This document shows, piece by piece, positions 1 through 7,515 of a stretch of 64,000 bases of DNA. Source of the stretch: Nocardioides salarius (GTDB lineage: Bacteria > Actinomycetota > Actinomycetes > Propionibacteriales > Nocardioidaceae); NCBI RefSeq assembly GCF_016907435.1, contig NZ_JAFBBZ010000001.1, positions 2,542,001 through 2,606,000 of the forward strand, in the 5' to 3' direction. Position numbers and translations under genes: made by a program. The notes under the pieces are model-generated. The model saw only the letters and a list, made by a program, of their open reading frames with translations. It was not told the origin of the DNA and made no database searches. The stretch's first letter is position 1; each line of letters begins with the position of its first letter.

Positions 1-509
1 CCGAGCTGATCGGGCTGCTCTACTCCGCCGAGACCGTCGGGGCCCTGGTGGCGACCGCCCTGTCGGGGTGGACCGCGCGGGTGCACCACCACGGGCGGGC
101 GATCGTGCTGGCGGCAGCGGCGTACGGCGTGTGCATCGCGCTCGCCGGGCTGATGCCGACCTTCTGGCTGGTCGCCGGCTTCTTCGCGCTCGCCGGCGCC
201 GCCGACATGGTCTCCGGGGTCTTCCGCGGGATCGTGTGGAGCCAGACGATCCCCGAGGGGATGCGCGGGCGCCTGGCCGGGATCGAGATGCTCTCCTACT
301 CGGTGGGACCGCTGGGCGGGCAGGTGCGCGCCGGCGTCACCGCCGACCTGTGGTCGGTGCGGGGCTCGATCACCAGCGGCGGGGTGGCCTGCGTCGTCGG
401 GGTCGGCGCGACCGCGCTGTGGCTGCGCGACTTCTGGTCCTACGACGCCCGCACCGACGAGCACGCCGTGGCCGAGCGGGCGGTGCGCGCCGCCCGCGGC
501 GAGGAGTGA
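1..509 (+). CDS. MFS transporter, C-terminal part (gene starts before the window)
   Basis: The reading frame is open from base 3 and ends at TGA 507-509, so about 168 C-terminal residues of a longer protein are visible. They form hydrophobic helices, including the stretches around VLAAAAYGVCIALAGLM and FWLVAGFFALAGAADMV. The loop RGRLAGIEMLSYSVGPLGGQ is typical of EntS-like exporters in the MFS_3 group, and a short charged cytoplasmic tail follows. Such proteins export small molecules, often siderophores, using the proton gradient. The substrate cannot be told from this fragment. The stop lies four bases before the next small gene, so the two are probably cotranscribed. Confidence 0.85.
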   Translation, partial: ELIGLLYSAETVGALVATALSGWTARVHHHGRAIVLAAAAYGVCIALAGLMPTFWLVAGFFALAGAADMVSGVFRGIVWSQTIPEGMRGRLAGIEMLSYSVGPLGGQVRAGVTADLWSVRGSITSGGVACVVGVGATALWLRDFWSYDARTDEHAVAERAVRAARGEE

Positions 510-513
510 TCTC

Positions 514-651
514 GTGGCAGGCTTGGCCGCCATGAGCGGCTACTACTCCTGCATGGCCTGCGGCCACGAGTTCGACCCCATCGCCACCCGCTGGTTCTGC
601 CCGCACTGCAAGTTCAAGGCGAACTGCTGCGAGGGCGAGCCGCTGGGCTGA
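514..651 (+). CDS. 45-aa rubredoxin-like zinc-ribbon protein
   Basis: This very small gene begins at GTG 514, four bases after the MFS stop, and GAGGAG at 501-506 is well placed as its ribosome site. An internal ATG at 532 is the alternative start and would give 39 residues. The protein carries CMACGHEFDP followed eleven residues after the second cysteine by CPHC, then a CC pair near the end. The spacing and the aromatic residues (YYSC, WFCPHC) resemble the two knuckles of rubredoxin, but the loop between them is shortened from about 30 to 11 residues. It probably binds one zinc or iron ion. Whether it serves in electron transfer or only as a structural ribbon is unknown. Confidence 0.7.
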   Translation: MAGLAAMSGYYSCMACGHEFDPIATRWFCPHCKFKANCCEGEPLG

Positions 652-691
652 GGGGTCTCGAGACGGGACTTCGTCCCTCCTCGACCACCGC

Positions 692-1852
692 TCAGCGGGC
701 GAAGGCGTCTCGCACGCGGGCCTCGGAGAGCCCGTAGTCCTTGAGCGAGTAGTGGTGGCTGGGGCGGGCGTGGCCCGAGCGGGCCTCGGCGTCGATGAGG
801 CGCACCTGCTCCTCGGCCTCGGCCGACAGGCTCAGGCCGAAGGCGGCGTAGACGCCCCGGACGGTGCCGACCGGGTCGCCCTGCAGGTCGGCGAAGTCGA
901 CGTCGACGAACTGCGCCTGGTCGTAGCGGGGACGGGCGTCGTGGAAGGCGTGGTAGGCCCGCGACCACAGGTCGAGCTGGGTGTGGCCGATCACGCCGCC
1001 CACGAAGGTCTCCGAGTGCCCGGCGGTGGTGGCGGCCGACAGCGAGCACGACGAGGCGATGCACGAGACCGGGTCGCGGTGCGTGGAGACCACGAGCGCG
1101 TCGGGGTAGACGCTCATCAGCGCGTCGAGGGCCGTCATGTGCGAGGGGTTCTTGAGCACCCAGCGCTTCTCGGGGTCGTTCATCCCGATGAGCTGCAGGT
1201 TCTGCCGGTGCCGCGCGTAGGCGTCGGTCCAGTCCTGGCCGCGCAGCCAGTCGGTGTAGCGCGGCAGGTTGGCCAACGACTCGTAGGAGTTCGACTTGCC
1301 CGTCTGGCGCAGCAGCCGCCAGCACTCCTCGACCGAGGTGGCGTCCATGTAGTGGATCCCCATGTACTCCGGGTCCTCGACGTGGTGGGCGCTGAAGGCC
1401 TCCTGCATCGCGGCGAAGACCGGGTCGGTCTCCCACGTCTCGCGGGGCGGGCGCGGCTGGGGGAACTGGGTCAGCCACATCTCCAGGCCCTGGTGCGCCG
1501 GGTCGCAGACCAGCAGCCGGTGCAGCGCCGTGGTGCCGGTGCGCGGCAGGCCCATCACGAAGACCGGCCGCTCGACGGGTACGTCGGCGTGCTGGGGCAG
1601 CGCGTTGAACTGCGCCTGGGTCAGCAGCCGCCCCACCAGCGCGCTCTTGACCTCGGAGCGCTGGAAGTAGTTGCCGCGCCCGGTCAGGCCGGCCTCCGGG
1701 CTGCCCAGGTCCTCGACCAGGACCCGCAGGCCCTCCTCGTGGGCGTCCCCGCCGAAGTCGTCGAGGCCGGTGGTGCGGACCGCGGCGGCCGCGATGTCGT
1801 CGTACGACCCGACGTCGGCGCGCTCGCGGGCCATCACGTTGGCACTGCTCAC
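692..1852 (-). CDS. PAPS-dependent sulfotransferase family protein (Rv3529c-like)
   Basis: The protein has about 386 residues. Near residue 95 it carries the 5'-phosphosulfate-binding loop VFVMGLPRTGTTALH, and further on a 3'-phosphate-binding region around STHRDPVSC. These are the marks of sulfotransferases that move sulfate from PAPS to an alcohol. I chose GTG 1852 because it overlaps the SDR stop as GTGA; ATG 1834 is possible but has no ribosome site. It is the last gene of a four-gene minus-strand operon. In M. tuberculosis a sulfotransferase, SDR and uncharacterised gene stand in the same order (Rv3529c-Rv3530c-Rv3531c) inside the KstR-controlled cholesterol region. A steroid or lipid alcohol substrate is therefore inferred, not shown. 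Confidence 0.82.
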   Translation of the reverse strand: MSSANVMARERADVGSYDDIAAAAVRTTGLDDFGGDAHEEGLRVLVEDLGSPEAGLTGRGNYFQRSEVKSALVGRLLTQAQFNALPQHADVPVERPVFVMGLPRTGTTALHRLLVCDPAHQGLEMWLTQFPQPRPPRETWETDPVFAAMQEAFSAHHVEDPEYMGIHYMDATSVEECWRLLRQTGKSNSYESLANLPRYTDWLRGQDWTDAYARHRQNLQLIGMNDPEKRWVLKNPSHMTALDALMSVYPDALVVSTHRDPVSCIASSCSLSAATTAGHSETFVGGVIGHTQLDLWSRAYHAFHDARPRYDQAQFVDVDFADLQGDPVGTVRGVYAAFGLSLSAEAEEQVRLIDAEARSGHARPSHHYSLKDYGLSEARVRDAFAR

Positions 1853-2727
1853 GAGTGGAACTCGCCGCAGTCGACGTTGAGGGTCTGGCCGCTGACCGCG
1901 GAGGCCAGGTCGGTGGCCAGGAACAGCGTGGCCCGGGCGATCTCGGCGGGGGAGGCCAGGCGCTGCAGGTCGGTCGGTGCGGCCTTCTCGGCGTACACCT
2001 CGGCGTGGCTGCGCCCCGACTCCGCGGCGATCCAGTCGAAGTAGGCCTTGTTGACGTCCTCGTAGATGTAGGACGGCGCCACGCTGTTGACCCGGATGCC
2101 GCGCGGGCCGAGCTCGGTGGCCAGCGACGAGGCGAGGTGGGCCAGCGCGCCCTTGGAGAGCTTGTAGCCCGAGAACTCGGGCTGCGAGGAGTACTGCACG
2201 CACGAGTTGAGCATGATGATCGACCCGCCCGGCTTGCCCGGCGCCGCGGCCAGCGCGTCGGCGAAGGCCGCCGAGAGCCGCAGCGGCGCGAAGACGTTGG
2301 TCTCGTTGGCCGCGCGCAGCGCGTCGAGGCCGATCGTGCTGATCGGGTCCATCGGCGGGATCGCGAAGGCGTTGTTGACCAGGCAGTCGACCCGCCCGAA
2401 CTCCGCCAGCGCGCTCTCGACCAGCGCGGCCTGCGCCGACTCGTCGGTGATGTCGGTGGGCACCACCAGTGCGCGGCGCCCGTGCGAGCGCACCACGTCG
2501 GCCATCTTCTCCAGCCGCGAGGCGGTGCGCGAGACGAGCACCAGGTCGGCGCCCATCCGGGCGGCCTCCTCGCCGAGCGCGCGGCCCAGCCCGGGACCGA
2601 CCCCGGAGAGCACCACGACCTTGTCGGCCAGCAGCGGTAGCGGGGCGTACGCCGCGTCGATGGCGTCGTGGTCGGGGACGGCGGCGGAGCCCGAGGCGGC
2701 CGTGGCGGGGGTGGCGGTGGTGCTCAA
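1849..2727 (-). CDS. Short-chain dehydrogenase/reductase (Rv3530c-like)
   Basis: This is a 292-residue classical SDR. The Rossmann loop SGVGPGLGRAL (TGxxxGxG type) lies near residue 41 after a disordered Ala/Thr-rich leader. NNA follows in VNNAFAIPP, a serine is present in LNSCVQY, and the catalytic YxxxK is YKLSK near residue 188. It should oxidise or reduce an alcohol/ketone pair with NAD(P). The start is a rare TTG at 2727, supported by GGAGG eight bases upstream and by the TTGA overlap with the preceding stop. The long N-terminal leader is unusual, and ATG-free translation suggests deliberate coupling to the upstream gene. Operon context points to steroid or lipid catabolism. Confidence 0.85.
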   Translation of the reverse strand: MSTTATPATAASGSAAVPDHDAIDAAYAPLPLLADKVVVLSGVGPGLGRALGEEAARMGADLVLVSRTASRLEKMADVVRSHGRRALVVPTDITDESAQAALVESALAEFGRVDCLVNNAFAIPPMDPISTIGLDALRAANETNVFAPLRLSAAFADALAAAPGKPGGSIIMLNSCVQYSSQPEFSGYKLSKGALAHLASSLATELGPRGIRVNSVAPSYIYEDVNKAYFDWIAAESGRSHAEVYAEKAAPTDLQRLASPAEIARATLFLATDLASAVSGQTLNVDCGEFHS

Positions 2728-3965
2728 CTGATCATCCTCCGGGCGACGGAGCGCTGCCGGGCGGTGATCCGCTCGGCGTGCTGCTCGTGGGTGAGCGGGG
2801 CGAGGTGGGGCAGGTGCGCGGGCACCTCGGCGAGCGGCACGACCTGCACGCTCGGGCCGTCGGCCGGGCCGAGGTCGCGCTCGAGGCGCTGCCAGCGCAG
2901 CATCATCGAGCCGGTGCGGTGCCCGGTGGTCTCCAGCCAGTTCGCCAGGTACGGCGCCTCCGCGTGGCCGCTGGGCGGGTGCTCGGAGACCACGAAGCGC
3001 ATCACGCCGTCGGGGTCGGTGACCGCCTGGGCCTTGGTCAGCGAGGTCTGGTGGGTCTCGTAGTCGGTGGAGGCGTACCAGTCGGAGCCGACCTGGATCG
3101 CCTGGTAGGAGCAGTCGTCGCAGCGCGGCACCGAGACGATCATCGCCTCGTCCTCGGCCAGCGCGTAGTGCCCGATCGAGGAGCGCTGCGAGGCCAGCCC
3201 CCCGGGGGTCTGCTGCGGGGTGGTCAGGGTGTTGACCGGCTCGGCGTACTGGAAGAAGTGCGGGAAGGCGAACCAGGTGCGGATCGACCCGGTCAGGGTG
3301 CGGGCGGCGACGTCGTACCTCTTGGCCAGCAGCTCTCGCGTCAGCTCGCGGGCGGGGCGGCCCAGGGTGTCGGTGCGCTCGATGGTGATCGTGCCGCGCT
3401 CCTCGGTGTCCCAGTCGTTGAAGACCTCGCGAACGATCATCGTCCTGGCGCCCGGCTCGGCGGTGTAGGTGAACTCGAAGGTGCCGTCGGGGCGCACCTC
3501 GAGCTCGCGGTCGTCGAAGGCCATCAGCGAGGTGGCGGCCGAGTCGGCGGTGTAGGCGCCGCCCATCACCTGGAAGGACAGGTCGGCCGAGCTGCCCCGC
3601 CTGCCGCGCACGACGTACTCGACGCCCTCGCGCAGGTAGGCGCTGAAGTAGACGGCGTCGGGGTTGTCGAGGCCCTGGCGGGCGAACTGGTGGGTGGCGT
3701 TGATGAACAGCGGCCGCTCGAGGTCGTGGTCGAAGGCCGTCTGCATCGCCATCCGGATGCGGCCGGCCAGGTAGTCGTAGCCCTCGAGCCGGTCCTGCTC
3801 GGTGCGGATGAAGGGGGCGGTGGCGACCAGGTGCTCGCCCTCGGCGATGGCCTCGCGCAGCGGCGCCGTCAGGTCCCAGCCGGGGTCCGCGGTGGGCTCC
3901 TGCGACGGGGCCTGTGCCTGGTCCTGGGGCTGGGCCTGGGTCTGGGCCCGGGTCGGGCTGCTCAT
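2724..3965 (-). CDS. Uncharacterised protein, DUF1214-like (Rv3531c-like)
   Basis: The 413-residue protein starts with a Gln/Pro/Ala-rich low-complexity tail of about 30 residues. A soluble domain follows with many conserved aromatic residues, for example FTYTAEPGARTMIVREVFNDWD and, near the C-terminus, NWLETTGHRTGSMMLRWQ. I see no signal peptide, membrane segment or cofactor motif, and a CDDC pair near residue 285 is the only metal-like motif. The family is tentatively DUF1214-like, which I could not verify. It overlaps both neighbours by four bases (ATGA at 3962-3965, TTGA at 2724-2727). Position between an F420-type oxidoreductase and an SDR, as around Rv3531c, suggests a role in steroid side-chain or ring metabolism. 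Confidence 0.7.
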   Translation of the reverse strand: MSSPTRAQTQAQPQDQAQAPSQEPTADPGWDLTAPLREAIAEGEHLVATAPFIRTEQDRLEGYDYLAGRIRMAMQTAFDHDLERPLFINATHQFARQGLDNPDAVYFSAYLREGVEYVVRGRRGSSADLSFQVMGGAYTADSAATSLMAFDDRELEVRPDGTFEFTYTAEPGARTMIVREVFNDWDTEERGTITIERTDTLGRPARELTRELLAKRYDVAARTLTGSIRTWFAFPHFFQYAEPVNTLTTPQQTPGGLASQRSSIGHYALAEDEAMIVSVPRCDDCSYQAIQVGSDWYASTDYETHQTSLTKAQAVTDPDGVMRFVVSEHPPSGHAEAPYLANWLETTGHRTGSMMLRWQRLERDLGPADGPSVQVVPLAEVPAHLPHLAPLTHEQHAERITARQRSVARRMIS

Positions 3966-4840
3966 GCGCCGACCTTGCTGATGATCTTCTCGGCGTAGGA
4001 CTCCAGGTGGGCCAGCTTCGTCTCGAGCGGCTCGGTGTCGGGGCCCTTGATGTAGGGCACCCGGAAGCCGACGATGCAGTCGGTGACGCCCTTGTCCGCC
4101 AGGCGCTTGATGCCGTCGAGGTCGTAGGCGTCGTAGGAGATCACGTGCACCTCGAAGTCGTCGCGGGTGTCGCCCTCCTCGCGGCGGATCTCGGCGAGGC
4201 GGGCCAGCAGCCGGTCGAGCTCCTCACCGTCGCCGCCGGCGTGCATCCAGCCGTCGCCCTTGCGCACCGCGCGGCGCAGCGCGGCGTCGGCGTGCCCGCC
4301 GACCAGCAGCGGCACGGGCCGCCCCGGCGCCGGGCGCTGCTGCATCGACTCGATCGAGAAGAACTCGCCCTCGTAGGAGAAGAACTCGCCGGAGGTCAGG
4401 CCGCGCACGATGTCGAGGCACTCGTCCATCCGCTTCCCGCGGCGCTCCCACGGCACGCCCAGCGCGGTGAAGTCCTCGGGCCAGGGGGAGAGGCCCACAC
4501 CCAGACCCAGCCGGTCGCCCGACAGCGCGGCCAGGCTGGAGGCCTGCTTGGCCACCAGCACCGGCGGGCGCACCGGCAGCTTGAGCACGAACGGCGTCAG
4601 GCGCAGCGTGGAGGTGAGCGCGAAGAGGTGCGCGCACATCACCATCGTCTCCACGAAGTCCTTGCCGGCCAGGAACTCCCGGTCACCGGTGTCGGTGTAG
4701 GGGTAGGTCGAGTCCGACACCTCGGGGTAGATCAGGCTGTCGGCCACCGTCATCGAGGTGTAGCCGGCCGCCTCGGCGGCCTGGGCCAGCGGCGCGTAGA
4801 GCTCCAGGCGGGTCATCGCCTCGGCATAGGTGAAACGCAT
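3962..4840 (-). CDS. LLM-class F420-dependent oxidoreductase
   Basis: This 292-residue protein has the luciferase-like monooxygenase TIM barrel, with motifs RLTPFVLKLPVRPPVLVAKQ and GDRLGLGVGLSPWPEDF, then PLLVGGHADAALRRAV toward the C-terminus. That pattern is typical of actinobacterial F420-dependent members, which transfer hydride from reduced F420; FMN use cannot be excluded. It heads the four-gene minus-strand operon. There is no ribosome site, but a TAGTGT hexamer at 4847-4852 ends six bases before the ATG. The mRNA is therefore probably leaderless, and the KstR-type operator at 4850-4865 overlaps that promoter. Confidence 0.85.
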   Translation of the reverse strand: MRFTYAEAMTRLELYAPLAQAAEAAGYTSMTVADSLIYPEVSDSTYPYTDTGDREFLAGKDFVETMVMCAHLFALTSTLRLTPFVLKLPVRPPVLVAKQASSLAALSGDRLGLGVGLSPWPEDFTALGVPWERRGKRMDECLDIVRGLTSGEFFSYEGEFFSIESMQQRPAPGRPVPLLVGGHADAALRRAVRKGDGWMHAGGDGEELDRLLARLAEIRREEGDTRDDFEVHVISYDAYDLDGIKRLADKGVTDCIVGFRVPYIKGPDTEPLETKLAHLESYAEKIISKVGA

Positions 4841-4849
4841 GCAGTCACA

Positions 4850-4865
4850 CTAGAACGTGTTCCAG
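4850..4865. promoter_or_regulatory. KstR-type operator in a divergent promoter
   Basis: The imperfect palindrome CTAGAACGTGTTCCAG contains TAGAACGTGTTCCA, which matches every fixed base of the KstR consensus TnnAACnnGTTnnA known from mycobacteria and rhodococci. It lies 10 bases before the ATG of the LLM-family operon and 21 bases before the GTG of the SnoaL-like gene. It overlaps the likely minus-strand -10 hexamer (TAGTGT, 4847-4852), so bound repressor would shut both directions. The regulator itself is not encoded in this window. Confidence 0.7.
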
Positions 4866-4885
4866 TTTTGTGCCAGGGTCGGCAC

Positions 4886-5311
4886 GTGGACCTCCGACAG
4901 ATCAGTGACCGGCTCGAGACAGCAGACGTGCTGACCCGCTACACGCGTGCCATCGACACCGGTGAGTGGGACCTGCTCGACACCGTCTTCACCCCCGACG
5001 CGACCATCGACTACACCGAGTCCGGCGGCATCGCCGGCGAGTACGCCGCGGTGAAGCCGTGGCTGGCCGAGGTGCTGCCCGCCTTCTTCCTGCGCCGCCT
5101 GCACATGCTGGGCCAGGTCGAGAGCGTGGTCGACGGCGACACCGCGCGCGTGGCGGCGTACTTCCACAACCCGATGGCGATGGCCGACGGGGCGGGTGGC
5201 GAGAAGGTCGTCGAGCTCGGTGGGATCTACCACCACGAGATGGTGCGCACGGCCGAGGGCTGGCGCAGCCGGCGCCTGCACGAGCAGATCACCTGGCGGC
5301 GCGGGCTCTGA
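4886..5311 (+). CDS. SnoaL-like / NTF2-fold protein
   Basis: A 141-residue protein of the NTF2 fold begins VDLRQISDRLETADVLTRY and contains DTVFTPDATIDY and WRSRRLHEQITW, as in SnoaL_4 polyketide cyclase/dehydratase relatives. These small cone-shaped proteins act as isomerases, dehydratases or binding proteins for ring compounds, including steroids. GTG 4886 is chosen because AGGG stands seven bases upstream and because homology starts here. It is divergent from the LLM-SDR-sulfotransferase operon and shares its operator, so the same ligand pathway is likely. The catalytic residues cannot be assigned from sequence alone. Confidence 0.8.
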   Translation: MDLRQISDRLETADVLTRYTRAIDTGEWDLLDTVFTPDATIDYTESGGIAGEYAAVKPWLAEVLPAFFLRRLHMLGQVESVVDGDTARVAAYFHNPMAMADGAGGEKVVELGGIYHHEMVRTAEGWRSRRLHEQITWRRGL

Positions 5312-5401
5312 GCAACGCCGGGCCGGGGCGCGTGGCTTGGTCGCGGCCGTCCTCTCCGCGACAATGAGAAGCCACTGCACGCCGAGACGACGGAGACCCC
5401 T

Positions 5402-5959
5402 GTGGCCCTGCACGACGACCGTCCGGTCCTGACCGGTCTGCTCGCCCTGGTCGGTGTCGGCCTCGCGGTCGGGCTGGTGCTCGGCGGCGGCGCGCTGGCC
5501 GTGACGCGGGTGCTCGGCGTCGACGGCTCCTCGGCGACCACCACGGCCACCGACGTCGGCTCGCTCTACCTGCCCCGGCCCTCCGAGACCGGCGAGCCCT
5601 CCGGGCCGCTGCTGACGCTGGGCGCCGAGCCGGGCCAGGGCGCGAGCCAGGAGCCGAGCCAGGAGCCCACCGAGAAGGAGAAGGCCGAGAAGGAGATCTC
5701 CCTGTCGGCCGGGCAGACCCAGGTCGCCCCGATGGGCCAAATCGACCTGACCGGTGTCTACCCCGGCGGCGAGGGCGCGGTGCTGCAGGTGCAGAAGTTC
5801 GTCAGCGGCGGCTGGCAGGACTTCCCCGTCACCGCCGTGGTCAGCAACGAGACCTTCGCGACCTACGTGCAGACCAGCGCCCAGGGCGTCAACCGCTTCC
5901 GGGTCGTCGACAACGACTCCGAGACCGCCTCCAACGAGGTCAAGGTGACGGTGGGCTGA
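5402..5959 (+). CDS. Membrane-anchored extracytoplasmic protein, unknown function
   Basis: The 185-residue product has a short charged start, one long hydrophobic helix (about residues 9-38, VLTGLLALVGVGLAVGLVLG), then a Thr/Pro-rich linker with the repeat SQEPSQEP and a Lys/Glu stretch. The C-terminal part of about 90 residues looks like a small beta-sandwich (QIDLTGVYPGG, NRFRVVDNDSETASNEVKVTV). This suggests an anchored Ig-like domain outside the membrane. GTG 5402 has GGAG about nine bases upstream. I do not recognise a specific family, and the neighbours (SnoaL, lipoprotein) do not assign a job. Confidence 0.65.
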   Translation: MALHDDRPVLTGLLALVGVGLAVGLVLGGGALAVTRVLGVDGSSATTTATDVGSLYLPRPSETGEPSGPLLTLGAEPGQGASQEPSQEPTEKEKAEKEISLSAGQTQVAPMGQIDLTGVYPGGEGAVLQVQKFVSGGWQDFPVTAVVSNETFATYVQTSAQGVNRFRVVDNDSETASNEVKVTVG

Positions 5960-5970
5960 GCCCGCGTGCG

Positions 5971-5976
5971 TAGGCT
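5971..5976 (+). promoter_or_regulatory. -10 hexamer TAGGCT, leaderless start of the lipoprotein gene
   Basis: TAGGCT ends six bases before ATG 5983, which places the expected transcription start on or next to the A of the start codon. No ribosome site is present. The same hexamer and spacing recur at several other genes in the window. Confidence 0.5.
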
Positions 5977-5982
5977 CGAGGC

Positions 5983-6567
5983 ATGCGGACGACTCGGCTC
6001 GTGGGCCTGCTGCTGGTCGCGGCGGGGGCGGTCGGCTGCGCCGACGGCGGCTCGTCGCCCTCGCAGCCGAGCCCGGGCGACGGCGTGACGCCGAGCGCGG
6101 CCGGTGGGCCGGCGCCCTTCCAGGCGCGGCCGGTGCTGGCCGTGCAGGGTCGCGACCTCGACGGCGCCGGGCTCGAGCCGGGGCTGGTGCGCCGGCTCGA
6201 GACGCTGGACTGCCTGCGCAAGGCGCCGACGGCCAACGCGCCGACCGCCGAGGCGATGCTCGCCTGCGACACCCGCGGCGCCGGTTTCCTGCTCGGCCCG
6301 GCCGGGGTCGACGGCGGCGTGCAGCGGGCCGAGGTGGTCGAGGTCCGTGGCGGGTACGCCGTGCAGGTCGGTCTCGACCAGGCCTCCGCCGACGCGCTGG
6401 GCGACCTCGTGGGCGGGCTGGTCGGCTCCGAGGGCCGCTTCGCCGTGGTGGTCGACGGCACCGTGGTCGACCTGCCCCGCGCCGCGGACGGGGTCGGGGC
6501 GGTCCTGCAGGTCGGCGGGGGCTGGTCCCGCGCCGAGGCCGACGACGTCGCCGCCCGGCTCACCTGA
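5983..6567 (+). CDS. Lipoprotein with a SecDF P1-head-like domain
   Basis: The 194-residue protein opens with RTTRLVGLLLVAAGAVGC, a lipoprotein signal whose Cys-19 would be lipidated, followed by a Ser/Pro/Gly-rich linker. Its second half reads like the P1 head of SecD: FLLGPAGVDGGVQRAEVVEV, then a strand ending in a conserved VDGTVVDLPR, and finally LQVGGGWSRAEADDVAARL. In SecD these parts are LGPA..., AIVLDG...P and ...FT..EA..LA..L. Known SecD carries this domain between membrane helices, whereas here it stands alone on a lipid anchor. A role in late steps of protein secretion is a guess; it may only share the fold. Confidence 0.72.
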   Translation: MRTTRLVGLLLVAAGAVGCADGGSSPSQPSPGDGVTPSAAGGPAPFQARPVLAVQGRDLDGAGLEPGLVRRLETLDCLRKAPTANAPTAEAMLACDTRGAGFLLGPAGVDGGVQRAEVVEVRGGYAVQVGLDQASADALGDLVGGLVGSEGRFAVVVDGTVVDLPRAADGVGAVLQVGGGWSRAEADDVAARLT

Positions 6568-6605
6568 GGCGGGCCGGGCGGCGTACGGGGCGTGCGGGGG
6601 CTGGT

Positions 6606-7451
6606 TCAGCCCGGGATGTAGTCGAACTCGTCGGGGTTCGGCCCGCGACGCCCGTCCGCGCCGCGGTCGAGGGCGGCGATCGTCTCGACCTCCTCGGCGG
6701 TGAGGGAGAAGTCGAAGATGTCGAAGTTCTCGCGCATCCGCTCCTCGTGCATCGACTTCGGGAAGACGATGTCGCCGCGCTCGACGTGCCAGCGCAGCGT
6801 CACCTGCGAGATCGACTTGCCGTGCGCGGCCGCGATCTTGCCGATGGTGTCGTCGGACAGCACCGCGCCCTGGGCGATCGGCGACCAGGCCTCGACCTCG
6901 ATCCCGTGGCGGATCGAGGCGGCGCGGGCCTCCTCGTTGGTGAAGTAGGGGTGCACCTCGATCTGGTTGACCGCCGGCACCACGCCGGTCTCGGCGATGA
7001 TCCGCTCGAGGTGGGCGGGCTGGAAGTTCGAGACGCCGATGGAGCGCGCGCGACCGTCGGCCACGAACTCGGCCAGGGTCTGCCAGGTCGAGACGAAGTC
7101 GCCGTCGTAGAGCGTCGGCAGCGGCCAGTGGATGAGGAACAGGTCGATCTGGTCGAGGCCCAGCTTGTCCATCGTGTCGTCGAAGGCGCGGCGGGCGTCG
7201 TCGGGGCGGTGGAAGCTGTTGTTGAGCTTGCTGGTCACGTACAGCTCGTCGCGCGGGATGTCGGCGTTCGCGATGGCGATGCCGACCTCCTGCTCGTTGC
7301 CGTACATCTGCGCGGTGTCGATGTGCCGGTAGCCCACCTCGAAGGCCTTGGTCACGGTGTCCGCCGTCTGCTCGGGCGGCACCTGGAACACGCCGAAGCC
7401 GAGCTGCGGGATCTGCGTCTGGTTGTTCAGGGTGATGGTGGGAACGTTCAT
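6606..7451 (-). CDS. Aldo/keto reductase
   Basis: This 281-residue NADPH-dependent aldo/keto reductase has the signature GYRHIDTAQMYGNE (catalytic Asp and Tyr), Lys in VTSKLNN, and His in LFLIHWPLP. IGVSNFQ and a C-terminal half typical of the AKR5 (2,5-diketo-D-gluconate reductase-like) branch follow. It reduces aldehydes or ketones, and the natural substrate is unknown. ATG 7451 is chosen because homology starts with MNVPTITLNN. In-frame starts at 7481 and 7493 would add up to 14 residues. A weak CATTGT hexamer seven bases before ATG 7451 may serve a leaderless transcript. It is divergent from the NUDIX gene. Confidence 0.9.
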   Translation of the reverse strand: MNVPTITLNNQTQIPQLGFGVFQVPPEQTADTVTKAFEVGYRHIDTAQMYGNEQEVGIAIANADIPRDELYVTSKLNNSFHRPDDARRAFDDTMDKLGLDQIDLFLIHWPLPTLYDGDFVSTWQTLAEFVADGRARSIGVSNFQPAHLERIIAETGVVPAVNQIEVHPYFTNEEARAASIRHGIEVEAWSPIAQGAVLSDDTIGKIAAAHGKSISQVTLRWHVERGDIVFPKSMHEERMRENFDIFDFSLTAEEVETIAALDRGADGRRGPNPDEFDYIPG

Positions 7452-7515
7452 GGTGTCCACAATGCCCATCACGCCCTGGGTCATTCCTGCCAACGGGGTG
7501 GGAGAGGATGCTCAC

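Noticed and set aside
3914..5311. A long plus-strand frame across the LLM oxidoreductase gene
   Set aside because: Its first part is the mirror of the minus-strand gene with high-GC codon structure; only the part from GTG 4886 has family similarity and a ribosome site.
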